Source: Firmicutes bacterium UBA5496 (GTDB lineage Bacteria > Bacillota > Proteinivoracia > UBA4975). From it: a DNA stretch of 15,247 bases. The position numbers were made by a program, and so were the translations under genes. The notes below the pieces were generated by a model, which saw only the letters and a program-made list of their open reading frames with translations, did no database searches and was not told the origin of the DNA. The number at the start of each line of letters is the position of its first letter. The stretch's first letter is position 1. Shown here piece after piece: positions 1-7,703 of the stretch. Where the stretch lies: assembly GCA_002427015.1 (NCBI GenBank), contig DIPE01000086.1, forward strand, positions 36,782 through 52,028. The letters are read 5' to 3'.

Positions 1-102
1 AGTCACGGCTAAATCCGGAAGATTTAGTCCGGAAACGGTGTGTTGGATATCTGCAGTCATTTTATCAGAACTGTTGGGATTGATTAAAAGTATTTGCTTC
101 AT
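1..102 (-). CDS. Asp/Glu/hydantoin racemase, N-terminal part only
   Basis: The reading frame starts with ATG at 102 and runs off the left edge, giving 34 residues. The start MKQILLINPNSSDKMT matches the opening beta-strand and NPN(S/T)S loop of the Asp/Glu/hydantoin racemase superfamily, cofactor-independent two-cysteine racemases. The catalytic cysteines would lie outside the window. A clear AGGAGG ribosome site sits about 5 bases before the ATG. It lies 30 bases downstream of the stop of the preceding minus-strand fragment, so the two were probably co-transcribed. A hydantoin or allantoin racemase would fit the two hydantoinases further right, but the family also contains aspartate racemases and maleate isomerases, so the substrate is open. 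The family call rests on a short stretch and is fairly, not fully, secure. Confidence 0.72.
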   Translation of the reverse strand, partial: MKQILLINPNSSDKMTADIQHTVSGLNLPDLAVT

Positions 103-132
103 ATTGTCCTCCTCAGCAGTTATTTGCATGGG

Positions 133-270
133 CTACTTAGCCAGCTGAGACCACTGCTCAAACATCTTTTCCGGAGAAATAATATTATTATCAAACCCGA
201 CTGCTTCTAACCGCTGAGCCAGTCTTGTAATTTGAGGAGGCTTGATATTGGCTTTTTCCAGTAATTCCTG
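133..270 (-). pseudogene. C-terminal remnant of an unrecognised protein
   Basis: A minus-strand frame without stops ends in TAG at 133-135. About 45 residues precede it, from QELLEKANIKPPQ to EQWSQLAK. The sequence looks like real protein: an amphipathic helix, a loop, then another helix ending the chain. The next gene, the racemase fragment, follows after 30 bases with a good ribosome site, as in an operon. The frame stays open a little further right, but there it runs antisense into ygeX, so I end it at the presumed junction near 270. The 5' part of the gene is absent from the window. I do not recognise the family. Its being cut at the same point as ygeX suggests a shared deletion or an assembly join. 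Confidence 0.45.
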
Positions 271-1007
271 CAAAAGAGGGAGCAAGGGTAACAATAGAGA
301 ATGTTAACTATGATGAATGTGTTCGTTTAGCTGCCGAAGAAGCTGCCACTCCCCATGGAGTCATGGTCCAGGATACTGCCTGGGAAGGTTACGAGGAAAT
401 CCCTGCCTGGATTATGCAGGGCTATGGCACCATGGCTATGGAAGCTGTCGAACAGCTAAAAGGGGCAGGCGTTGAACGTCCTACTCATGTCTTTGTCCAG
501 GCTGGTGTTGGTTCCCTGGCTGGCGCAGTCCAAGGATTCATTGCCAATATGTATCCTGATAATCCCCCTACCACTGTAATCATGGAAGCCCAGGTGGCCA
601 ACTGCTTGTTTCAATCTGCTGTAGCAGCAGATGGAGAAGCAAGAGCTGTAGGCGGAGATTTGCAGACAATCATGGCGGGGCTGGCATGCGGCGAGGCAAA
701 CACCATCTCCTGGGACATTCTCAAGAATCACAGCAGCATATTCGTCTCCTGCCCTGACTGGGTTGCCGCAAAAGGCATGAGAATGCTGGCCGCCCCCTGC
801 AAAGGCGATACTCAGGTTGTTTCCGGTGAAAGTGGCGCTGTAGGCATGGGCTTGCTGGCGACCCTAATGCAGGATGAAAACTATAAAGATTTGCGGGATG
901 CAATCGGACTAAACAAAGACAGTATTATCTTGTTATTTTCCACCGAAGGCGACACCGATCCTGAAAACTACAAGAGAATTGTCTGGGGAAATACCAAGTC
1001 TTGTTAA
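270..1007 (+). pseudogene. ygeX: 5'-truncated diaminopropionate ammonia-lyase (YgeX)
   Basis: About 245 residues match the C-terminal 60% of YgeX, a PLP fold-type II enzyme that splits 2,3-diaminopropionate into pyruvate and ammonia; the full-length family is about 400 residues. Diagnostic stretches are VNYDECVRLAA, VQDTAWEGYEEIPAWIMQGY, AGVGSLAGAV, the GGDLQTIMAGLACGE segment, SGESGAVG and the end STEGDTDPENYK. Homology begins at about 270 (AKEGARVTIEN). Upstream the frame reads unrelated residues and hits TGA at 243. The first ATG inside the homology, at 363, has no ribosome site and is not a natural start. The missing part carries the PLP-binding lysine, so the piece as it stands cannot be active. 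It is followed after 42 bases by ygeY, the usual cluster order. The truncation could be a real deletion or an assembly artefact. Confidence 0.85.
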
Positions 1008-1049
1008 GTCTGATTTAAATAAAAACTGAAAATTAAGGAGGATGCGTTA

Positions 1050-2243
1050 ATGGATTTCCAAAAAATCAAAGCGGCTGCAGAAGGTTATCAAGAAGATATG
1101 ACAAAGTTTCTGCGGGATTTAGTAGCAATTCCCGGCGAAAGCTGCGGCGAAGAAGGCGTCGTCAAGCGCATTGAAGCAGAAATGAAAAAGGTTGGTTTTG
1201 ACAAGGTAGAAATTGACCCTATGGGCAATGTCCTGGGCTATATGGGCACAGGCAAAACCCTGATTGCATATGACGCCCATGTGGACACCGTTGGCATCGG
1301 CAATATCGATACCTGGGAATTTGATCCCTATAAAGGCTTTGAAACTGAAACTGAAATCGGCGGCCGCGGCACTTCTGACCAATTAGGCGGCATTGTCTCC
1401 TCTGTGTATGGCGCCAAAATCATGAAAGATCTTGGCCTCCTCTCCGACAAATACACCGTCTTGGTTACAGGCACTGTGCAGGAAGAAGACTGCGACGGCC
1501 TGTGCTGGCAGTACATCATTAACGAAGACAAAGTTAAACCTGAGTTTGTGGTAGTTACTGAACCTACTGATGGTAATATTTATCGCGGCCAGCGAGGCAG
1601 AATGGAAATCCGCGTTGATGTCAAGGGTATTTCCTGCCACGGCTCTGCTCCCGAACGGGGCGATAACGCTATTTACAAGATGGCCGACATACTTCAGGAA
1701 ATCCGCGCCTTAAACGACAAACTCCATTATGATCACTTCCTTGGTAAGGGCACAGTCACCACCTCACAGATTTTCTATACATCTCCCTCTCGCTGTGCAG
1801 TAGCCGACTCCTGTTCAGTAAGTTTGGACCGCCGCCTCACCCATGGCGAAACCTATGAAATGGCATTGGATGAAGTGCGCAACCTTCCTTCCTGCAAAAA
1901 ATACGGCGCAGTCGTCAGTATGTACAAGTATGACCGTCCCTCCTGGACCAACCTGGTCTACCCCACCGACTGCTACTTCCCCAGCTGGGTAATTCCCGAA
2001 GATCATCCTGCCACCCAGGCGATGGTGGAATCCTACAGAGGCATGTATGGGGAGCCATTGGTTGACAAGTGGACCTTCTCCACCAATGGTGTTTCCATCA
2101 TGGGACGCTACGGAATTCCCGTAATCGGTTTTGGCCCCGGCAAAGAAGCCCAGGCACATGCTCCCAACGAAAAGACCTGGAAAGAAGACCTGGTCCGCTG
2201 CGCCGCGGTTTATGCTGCCGTGCCCACTCTGTACTGCAAATAA
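1050..2243 (+). CDS. ygeY: YgeY-family M20 metallohydrolase of the purine/selenium-linked cluster
   Basis: This 397-residue protein is full length for the YgeY branch of the M20 zinc peptidase/deacylase superfamily. Metal and catalytic residues are visible: DAHVD with H77 and D79, GTSDQLGG with bridging D110, VQEED with E145-E146, TEPTD with E171, and the late QAHAPNEK histidine at about 370. Positions about 180-290 hold the lid/dimerisation domain that M20 enzymes insert. A strong AAGGAGG lies at 1035-1041 before the ATG. In other bacteria ygeY sits between ygeX and ygeW, as here, and belongs to clusters needed for anaerobic uric acid and purine breakdown. By family it should hydrolyse an amide or ureido bond in an intermediate, but its exact substrate is not given by the sequence. 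It is cytoplasmic, with no signal peptide. Confidence 0.93.
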   Translation: MDFQKIKAAAEGYQEDMTKFLRDLVAIPGESCGEEGVVKRIEAEMKKVGFDKVEIDPMGNVLGYMGTGKTLIAYDAHVDTVGIGNIDTWEFDPYKGFETETEIGGRGTSDQLGGIVSSVYGAKIMKDLGLLSDKYTVLVTGTVQEEDCDGLCWQYIINEDKVKPEFVVVTEPTDGNIYRGQRGRMEIRVDVKGISCHGSAPERGDNAIYKMADILQEIRALNDKLHYDHFLGKGTVTTSQIFYTSPSRCAVADSCSVSLDRRLTHGETYEMALDEVRNLPSCKKYGAVVSMYKYDRPSWTNLVYPTDCYFPSWVIPEDHPATQAMVESYRGMYGEPLVDKWTFSTNGVSIMGRYGIPVIGFGPGKEAQAHAPNEKTWKEDLVRCAAVYAAVPTLYCK

Positions 2244-2275
2244 GGCGTAAAAAAAAAGTAAAGGAGTCGACTGAT

Positions 2276-3472
2276 TTGGATCAAAAATTGCAAGGTTTTA
2301 TTGACAGATTAAATGCGCTTAACTTCAACAAAATGTACAACAACGATTTCTTCCTTACCTGGGAGAAAACTGATGACGAGCTGGAAGCGGTTTTTATTGT
2401 TGCTGACGCCCTGCGTTATATGCGTGAAAATAATATCTCCGTGAAGATTTTTGAAAGCGGCCTGGGCATCTCACTATTCCGCGACAACTCCACCAGGACC
2501 CGGTTCAGCTTTGCCTCCGCCTGCAACTTGCTGGGACTGGAAGTACAGGATCTGGATGAAGGAAAATCCCAAATCGCTCATGGTGAAACTGTTAGAGAAA
2601 CCGCCAACATGGTTTCCTTTATGGCTGATGTCATCGGTATCCGTGATGACATGTACATTGGCAAAGGCAACGCTTACATGCGTGAAGTTTCCAAGTCGGT
2701 GCGGGAAGGCCACAGAGATGGCGTCTTGGAACAGACTCCCACTTTAGTCAATTTGCAATGCGATATCGACCATCCCACCCAGTGCATGGCCGATATGCTC
2801 CACATCATTCATCAGTTTGGCGGCGTCGAAAACCTCAAAGGCAAAAAAATCGCCATGACTTGGGCCTATTCCCCCTCTTATGGCAAGCCCCTTTCCGTTC
2901 CTCAGGGCGTCATTGGCCTGATGACTCGTTTTGGCATGGATGTAGTCCTGGCTCATCCGGAAGGCTATGAAATAATGCCTGAAGTTGAAGAAGTCGCCAA
3001 GAAACATGCCCAGGCTACCGGCGGCACCTTTACTAAGACCAACAACATGGCGGTCGCCTTTAAGGACGCTGACATCGTTTATCCCAAGAGCTGGGCTCCC
3101 TTTGCCGCCATGGAAAAGAGAACCAATCTGTATGCTGCAGGAGATACCGATGGCATCAATACCCTGGAAAAAGAATTGCTGGCCCAAAACGCCCAGCACA
3201 AAGATTGGTGCTGCACGGAAGAGCTGATGAAGACCACCAAAGATGGCAAGGCCCTTTACCTCCACTGCCTGCCTGCCGATATCAATGATATTTCCTGCAA
3301 GGATGGGGAAGTTGAAGCCTCTGTCTTTGACCGCTATCGCACCCCTCTGTACAAAGAAGCTTCCTTTAAACCCTATATCATTGCAGCGATGATTTTCCTG
3401 GCCAAATGCAAAGATCCCCAGGCAATGTTCAAGGCGCTAGCTGAGCGCGGCACCCAGCGCTGGATGAAGTAA
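2276..3472 (+). CDS. ygeW: YgeW-type knotted carbamoyltransferase
   Basis: I chose the TTG at 2276, preceded by AGGAG at 2262-2266, which gives 398 residues and the usual YgeW length; an open frame continues upstream only because it overlaps the end of ygeY. Similarity to E. coli YgeW is high throughout. The carbamoyl-phosphate loop FRDNSTRTR (about 68-76), the DHPTQ motif (165-169), the GKKIAMTWAYSPSYGKP segment and HCLPAD (330-335) are all intact, so the enzyme should be active. YgeW proteins are carbamoyltransferases with a trefoil knot that are neither ornithine nor aspartate enzymes. With arcC downstream, the likely physiological direction is phosphorolysis of a ureido intermediate to carbamoyl phosphate. 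The amine partner, perhaps a diaminopropionate-type compound given ygeX next door, is an inference. Confidence 0.95.
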   Translation: MDQKLQGFIDRLNALNFNKMYNNDFFLTWEKTDDELEAVFIVADALRYMRENNISVKIFESGLGISLFRDNSTRTRFSFASACNLLGLEVQDLDEGKSQIAHGETVRETANMVSFMADVIGIRDDMYIGKGNAYMREVSKSVREGHRDGVLEQTPTLVNLQCDIDHPTQCMADMLHIIHQFGGVENLKGKKIAMTWAYSPSYGKPLSVPQGVIGLMTRFGMDVVLAHPEGYEIMPEVEEVAKKHAQATGGTFTKTNNMAVAFKDADIVYPKSWAPFAAMEKRTNLYAAGDTDGINTLEKELLAQNAQHKDWCCTEELMKTTKDGKALYLHCLPADINDISCKDGEVEASVFDRYRTPLYKEASFKPYIIAAMIFLAKCKDPQAMFKALAERGTQRWMK

Positions 3473-3490
3473 TTGTTGCAAATCATTCTT

Positions 3491-3530
3491 TTAGCGAAGC
3501 TCATCGGCAAATGCCGGTGAGCCTCGCTAA
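3491..3530 (+). terminator. Long hairpin between ygeW and arcC (attenuator or processing site)
   Basis: Two 19-base arms, 3491-3509 and 3512-3530, are complementary with one mismatch and one G-U pair, separated by only AA. The sequence after it is TTTCATAAC, too poor in T for a strong intrinsic terminator on the plus strand. It therefore probably causes partial termination or protects the 3' end of upstream mRNA, letting ygeW and arcC be expressed at different levels within one operon. Confidence 0.6.
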
Positions 3531-3565
3531 TTTCATAACACAAAAAGAAATAGGTGATTGATTTA

Positions 3566-4501
3566 ATGGGAAAAAGACTAGTAATCGCGCTGGGAGGCAA
3601 CGCTCTGGGCAACACAGCTTCTGAACAGCTGGTGCTTGTAGCCCGGACCGCAAAACCCATTGTCGACCTGATCCAGCAAGGAAACGAAGTAATTATTGCC
3701 CATGGCAATGGACCCCAAGTAGGAATGATCAATCTAGGAATGAGCACCGCGCATGCAGCCGGCGCCATCAAAGCTGAGATGCCCTTCCCCGAATGCGGAG
3801 CCATGAGCCAGGGCTATATCGGCTATCATCTTCAAAACAGCATCAGCAACGAGCTAGCAGCCAGAGGCATCCAAAAAAGCGTCGCTACAATAGTCACTCA
3901 GGTGCTGGTAGATGAAAATGTTTCCGCCTTCCAAAACCCGACAAAGCCCATTGGCGCTTTTTACACCAAGGAACAGGCAGAAAAAATAGCCGCGGAAAAG
4001 GGCTATACCATGACAGAAGATGCCGGCCGCGGCTACCGCCAGGTAGTTCCCTCTCCCAAGCCCGTAGCGGTTGTAGAGAAAGATGTGGTGGCAGCCCTGG
4101 TAGCTGCTGGCGTGGTTGTAATTACCGCCGGGGGAGGCGGTATCCCTGTCATCCAAAAGAACAGTCGCCTGGTGGGGGTACCCGCTGTAATCGACAAGGA
4201 TTTCGCTTCCGCCAAAGTCGCTGAACTCCTTGATGCAGATGCTCTTATTATCTTGACTGCCGTAGATCGGGTAGCCATCAATTGGGGCAAGCCCAGCCAG
4301 AAGTCTTTGGCGGAGATGACCGTCGCTCAGGCAGAACAATACTGCGAAGAAGGCCATTTTGCCCCTGGCAGCATGCTGCCAAAGGTGAAAGCAGCTATCG
4401 GCTTTGCTAAATCCAAAGCCGGACGCAAGGCAATCATTGCCTCTCTGGAAAATGCCTCCCTTGCCCTTCGGGGTGAGAGCGGGACAATTATTCAGCAGTA
4501 A
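3566..4501 (+). CDS. arcC: Carbamate kinase
   Basis: The enzyme interconverts carbamoyl phosphate plus ADP with carbamate plus ATP, the ATP-yielding last step of arginine, allantoin and purine fermentation. With the ATG at 3566 (AGGTGAT seven bases upstream) it is 311 residues, normal for the family. A GTG at 3554 is also in frame but lies inside the ribosome site. The amino-acid-kinase fold shows ALGGNAL (8-14), HGNGPQVG (46-53), GGGGIPV (189-195), the following DKD, and GSMLPKV (268-274). It sits after ygeW, which should supply carbamoyl phosphate, and 34 bases before the nitrilase gene. No arginine deiminase or ornithine carbamoyltransferase is nearby, which supports a role in purine or hydantoin catabolism rather than the arginine pathway. 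Confidence 0.95.
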   Translation: MGKRLVIALGGNALGNTASEQLVLVARTAKPIVDLIQQGNEVIIAHGNGPQVGMINLGMSTAHAAGAIKAEMPFPECGAMSQGYIGYHLQNSISNELAARGIQKSVATIVTQVLVDENVSAFQNPTKPIGAFYTKEQAEKIAAEKGYTMTEDAGRGYRQVVPSPKPVAVVEKDVVAALVAAGVVVITAGGGGIPVIQKNSRLVGVPAVIDKDFASAKVAELLDADALIILTAVDRVAINWGKPSQKSLAEMTVAQAEQYCEEGHFAPGSMLPKVKAAIGFAKSKAGRKAIIASLENASLALRGESGTIIQQ

Positions 4502-4535
4502 TCTCCAGTGGCATCACTATTTAGGAGGTAATCTG

Positions 4536-5372
4536 ATGCATGTGACATTAGGCCTGATCCAAATGGAAAGCGTCCTAGGCGAAAAAGAAACGAACTTGAA
4601 CCATGCCATTCAGCTGGTGCGGGACGCGGCCAAACAAGGGGCTAAGTTAATTTGTCTGCCGGAGATGTTTATTACCGGCTACCAATTAGACATTCTTGGG
4701 GACTCTCTTTACGACCTCAGTGAAGATATAAACGGGCCCACTATTGCCGCCTTAAGCAAACTAGCAAAAGAAATAAACGCTTATATCATTGCCCCCTTGG
4801 CCATAAAGAATCCAGACCAAGGCCCCCTCCTCAATGTGGCTGTTCTCATTGATGATTGCGGCCAGGTGCAAGGAGTTTATTCAAAAAATCATCTCTTTGG
4901 CAATGACGATAAATATTTCACCACCAGCGGCGAATATCCCGTCTTTAAAACCAAGTACGGAACCATCGGCATCATGATCTGCTGTGACAATAATTATCCC
5001 GAACCCGCAAGAATACTTGCTCTCAAAGGCGCGGAAATAATATTCACAACTGCCGCCTGGAGAATCCAGGAGGCCGATCTCTGGGAGCTGTATAACCGCT
5101 GCCGGGCTTCCGAAAATAACGTATTTGTCGCAGGCATAAATGCCTTTGGCCGCATGGAAGGATTGTTTTTATTCGGCCACAGCATGCTGGTCAACCCCAG
5201 GGGCAAGATCCTTGCCGAAGCCACTGAAGAGGGCAGCAGCGTTTTGGTCCGGACCATCGACTTAGACGAAATAGCGGCAATACGCCAGCACTCTCCCGGC
5301 CTCAAAGATCGTCACCCCCAAGAATATGGCGCTCTTTGTCAGCCTGTAGACCTGAATGGAATTCTCAGGTAG
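4536..5372 (+). CDS. Nitrilase-superfamily carbon-nitrogen hydrolase
   Basis: The protein has 278 residues from the ATG at 4536, which follows TTAGGAGGT; the frame is open further upstream but only over arcC. It has the nitrilase Glu-Lys-Cys triad: E43 in LPEMFITGY, K117 in YSKNHLF, and C149 in MICCDNNYPEPAR. The superfamily includes N-carbamoyl-amino-acid amidohydrolases, beta-ureidopropionase, omega-amidase and aliphatic amidases. Being the last gene of the ygeY-ygeW-arcC operon and close to two hydantoinases, it most plausibly cleaves an N-carbamoyl or terminal amide of a ring-opened intermediate. That is an inference; the sequence does not distinguish these activities. The residue after the catalytic cysteine is another cysteine instead of the common Tyr or Glu. 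It is cytoplasmic and lacks a signal peptide. Confidence 0.88.
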   Translation: MHVTLGLIQMESVLGEKETNLNHAIQLVRDAAKQGAKLICLPEMFITGYQLDILGDSLYDLSEDINGPTIAALSKLAKEINAYIIAPLAIKNPDQGPLLNVAVLIDDCGQVQGVYSKNHLFGNDDKYFTTSGEYPVFKTKYGTIGIMICCDNNYPEPARILALKGAEIIFTTAAWRIQEADLWELYNRCRASENNVFVAGINAFGRMEGLFLFGHSMLVNPRGKILAEATEEGSSVLVRTIDLDEIAAIRQHSPGLKDRHPQEYGALCQPVDLNGILR

Positions 5373-5415
5373 ATTATTCGCCAGCTGAATCCACAGCAGG
5401 AAATTTTCCAAAGAA

Positions 5416-5455
5416 AAATGACCTGCTTTCACCCAAGGTGAAGAGCAGGTCATTT
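5416..5455. terminator. Bidirectional intrinsic terminator between convergent genes
   Basis: An 18-base arm (5416-5433) pairs with 5437-5455 apart from one bulged G, with a three-base loop. The flanks are A-rich on the left and ATTTAAT on the right, so read on the minus strand it ends in a T-rich run (ATTTTTCTTT). It lies between the stop of the nitrilase gene and that of the minus-strand regulator, and can end transcription from both sides, better on the minus strand. Confidence 0.8.
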
Positions 5456-5471
5456 AATCTTGCCGGGAGGT

Positions 5472-6107
5472 TTATTTCTTAACATCGATGTAGTTATACA
5501 GGGTATACTTTGATATACCAAAATACTTTGAAATCTTATCGCCGCTTTTGCTGATTAAAAGGGCGCCGGAGTCGTACAGATACTGTAAAGCTTTGATTTT
5601 GTCCTCTTTGTTCATCAGGGCCACGGGCTTGCCCACCAGTTGAACGCTTTGTTCAAGCAGTTCGTCTAAAAGATCATTGACATTTTGCACAATGGGTTCT
5701 GGTTCTTTGTCCCCTTGTTCTGTCTTGGTCAGGTTAGTCAGAGTATGGGCTGCCATTAACAGCGCAGTCATATCATAGTTGATTGACAGTATATTAGTGG
5801 CTTGTCCACTTTCGTCATAAACATATATTGTGCTGGATTTGATTACCTTTTGATCCTTAGTAGTCATTAAATAATTAAGATGGTCCTCAAGGACAGCGTC
5901 CTTATTGCGCAATGCCTCCAGCACCACATGGGAAGGGCCGTCGCCAACCTTCCGGGAAGTAACATGCCCGTTTTCAATAGCTACAATTGAGCTTTCAATA
6001 TTGCCATTGGTTAAATCGTGCACCACTACTTCGCAGTTTTCGCCAAAATGCTCGGCAATCCCCTTGGCAAGGCGCTTTAAAAAATCAATTTTCAACTCGT
6101 TGCTCAT
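5472..6107 (-). CDS. YheO/DauR-like PAS-HTH transcriptional regulator
   Basis: The 211-residue protein has the two-domain layout of the YheO/DauR family. An N-terminal PAS-like sensor domain (about 5-125) contains the typical start GENCEVVVHDL and the NILSINYDM segment that ends it. A C-terminal helix-turn-helix (about 145-207) ends ISKSGDKISKYFGISKYTLY. Members repress or activate catabolic genes for amino acids such as D-arginine. The ATG at 6107 follows AAGGAGT. The gene is divergent from the hydantoinase at 6221 and convergent with the ygeY-ygeW-arcC operon, so it probably controls the hydantoinase and perhaps the whole cluster in response to a pathway intermediate. The ligand cannot be inferred. 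The spacing of 113 bases to the divergent gene leaves room for a shared control region with the palindrome at 6150. Confidence 0.9.
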   Translation of the reverse strand: MSNELKIDFLKRLAKGIAEHFGENCEVVVHDLTNGNIESSIVAIENGHVTSRKVGDGPSHVVLEALRNKDAVLEDHLNYLMTTKDQKVIKSSTIYVYDESGQATNILSINYDMTALLMAAHTLTNLTKTEQGDKEPEPIVQNVNDLLDELLEQSVQLVGKPVALMNKEDKIKALQYLYDSGALLISKSGDKISKYFGISKYTLYNYIDVKK

Positions 6108-6149
6108 TTCCCCACTCCTTCAAATAATATAAGGGCACACAGTCTTTAT

Positions 6150-6163
6150 ATAGTGTAAACTAT
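6150..6163. promoter_or_regulatory. Candidate operator palindrome in divergent intergenic region
   Basis: ATAGT-GTAA-ACTAT is a perfect inverted repeat with a 4-base centre, in the 113-base gap between the regulator and the hydantoinase genes. It overlaps AT-rich sequence (TTTATATAGTGTAAAC) where promoters for either strand could lie, although I find no clear -35/-10 pair. It is a reasonable binding site for the regulator, by position only. Confidence 0.4.
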
Positions 6164-6168
6164 CAATA

Positions 6169-6182
6169 GGCAGATTGCTGCC
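6169..6182. promoter_or_regulatory. Second small inverted repeat upstream of the hydantoinase gene
   Basis: GGCAG-ATTG-CTGCC is a perfect 5-base inverted repeat 38 bases before the hydantoinase ATG. It could be a second operator half or a small leader hairpin. The short arms make chance a serious alternative. Confidence 0.25.
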
Positions 6183-6220
6183 CGCTTCAGGTTAAAAATT
6201 CAATCAACTGAGGTGATTCG

Positions 6221-7609
6221 ATGAAACTGCTGATTAAAAACGGCACTGTTGTTACTCCAAGCTTATCATATCAAAGTAACGTCCTAATTGAAAATGGCAT
6301 TATCACTGCTATCCAGCCGGGGCTGGATATTGCTGACGCTGAAATTTATGATGCCCTGGGCTGCCGGTTATTTCCCGGGTTTATTGACGCCCATACCCAT
6401 TTGGATATGAAAATGGGACCCACTGTCACCGCTGACGACTTTAGAACAGGAACAAAGGCTGCTCTTGCTGGCGGCACTACATCAATTATCGATTTTGCCA
6501 CCCAAGACAAAGGCGACACTCTGACCCATGCCCTGGAAGAATGGCATCATCGCGCTGATGGCATTTCCGCCTGCGATTATAGCTTCCATATGGCAATTAT
6601 AGATTGGAATCCAGAAATTTGCAATGAAATCCAGAAAGTAGCAGACGCAGGAGTAACCTCCTTTAAGGTCTATCTTGCCTATGACAACCTGCGTGTCAGC
6701 GACAGCACAATCTATGAAATCCTGTGCCGCGTAGGCCAGGTGCAAGGGATTGTAGGCGCCCACTGCGAAAACGGAGACATTGTCAGCAAGCTAATCGAAA
6801 TGTGCCTGCGTCAAAATAAAACCGAACCCTGCTATCATGCCCAAACCCGGCCTGACCTGGCAGAAGCAGAAGCCATCTCCCGTTTCACCTACATTGCGCA
6901 ATTGGCGGGGGTTCCTGTCAACATCGTTCATCTCAGCAGCGCAGCAGGCTTGTCAGCAGCTATAGGCGCCCGCCAGCGGGGAGCGGATATATATATCGAA
7001 TCCTGCCCCCAGTATTTTATTCTCGATGACAGCAGCTATTACTCGCCGGATTTTGCAGGGGCCAAGTTTGTCTGCTCGCCGCCAATTCGTTCAAAACACA
7101 GTCAATCTGCCCTCTGGAACGCTCTAGCTGCAGGCAGCATCGATACCATCTCTACCGACCATTGCAGCTTTAACTGGAAAGGTCAAAAAGAACTGGGCCG
7201 CAATGATTTCAGCAAAATCCCCAACGGCCTGCCGGGAATTGAACACCGTCCTGCCCTCATGTATACCTGGGGCGTGGCCGCCGGACGCATCAGCGAAAAT
7301 CAATTTGCCGCCTGTTTATCTGAAAACACCGCCCGTCTATTTGGCATGTTTCCACAAAAAGGGCAAATAGCAGTTGGCAGCGATGCAGACATTGTCGTCT
7401 GGGATCCCAGCTCTCAGGGCATCATCACCGCTCAAAACCAGGTGCAAAACGTCGATTACAGCCCCTATGAAGGCCTGAAAATACAAGGCGGCGCTAAAGC
7501 TGTTTTCTTGCGGGGAGAGCTGGCAGCGGAAAATGGCAAAGTGCTTCTAGAAAATGCCGGTAAATACATTCATCGCCACAGCTGCGACTTTTTCCATAAA
7601 AATTCATAA
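6221..7609 (+). CDS. hydA: Dihydropyrimidinase/hydantoinase (amidohydrolase superfamily)
   Basis: The 462-residue protein starts at the ATG at 6221 after TGAGGTGATT and has the normal length of cyclic amidohydrolases. All six ligands of the binuclear metal site are present: H58 and H60 (DAHTH), carbamylated K149 (TSFKVYLAYD), H181 (GAHCEN), H237 (NIVHLSS) and D313 (STDHCSF). It resembles E. coli HyuA of the purine cluster, sharing FPG-IDxHTH, ESCPQY and NGLPGIEHRP-type stretches. It should open a hydantoin or dihydropyrimidine ring to a ureido acid, the kind of product that YgeW and ArcC could use. It is divergent from the regulator and ends before a strong terminator. The ORF ends with a His- and Phe-rich tail after residue 445. 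Its natural substrate is not determined by sequence. Confidence 0.93.
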   Translation: MKLLIKNGTVVTPSLSYQSNVLIENGIITAIQPGLDIADAEIYDALGCRLFPGFIDAHTHLDMKMGPTVTADDFRTGTKAALAGGTTSIIDFATQDKGDTLTHALEEWHHRADGISACDYSFHMAIIDWNPEICNEIQKVADAGVTSFKVYLAYDNLRVSDSTIYEILCRVGQVQGIVGAHCENGDIVSKLIEMCLRQNKTEPCYHAQTRPDLAEAEAISRFTYIAQLAGVPVNIVHLSSAAGLSAAIGARQRGADIYIESCPQYFILDDSSYYSPDFAGAKFVCSPPIRSKHSQSALWNALAAGSIDTISTDHCSFNWKGQKELGRNDFSKIPNGLPGIEHRPALMYTWGVAAGRISENQFAACLSENTARLFGMFPQKGQIAVGSDADIVVWDPSSQGIITAQNQVQNVDYSPYEGLKIQGGAKAVFLRGELAAENGKVLLENAGKYIHRHSCDFFHKNS

Positions 7610-7624
7610 GCCCTCAAGAAAGAG

Positions 7625-7674
7625 ACCACCGCTCCCTGCCGGACCCCTCCGGCATGAGCGGTGGTGTTTTTTTT
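7625..7674 (+). terminator. Strong Rho-independent terminator after hydA
   Basis: Ten-base GC-rich arms, ACCACCGCTC (7625-7634) and GAGCGGTGGT (7656-7665), enclose a second short stem (GCCGGA/TCCGGC) and are followed by a run of eight T at 7667-7674. It ends plus-strand transcription before the convergent second hydantoinase. Confidence 0.93.
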
Positions 7675-7703
7675 GCAAAAAAGAATTTTAGTTCTCCAAA
7701 GAA

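Noticed and set aside
9..27. Inverted repeat CTAAATC-N5-GATTTAG
   Set aside because: It lies within the racemase coding sequence and is short enough to be chance.
2744..3265. Minus-strand open frame of 173 codons inside ygeW
   Set aside because: It is antisense to a strongly conserved gene, has no ribosome site and reads as low-quality protein; it reflects the codon bias of ygeW.
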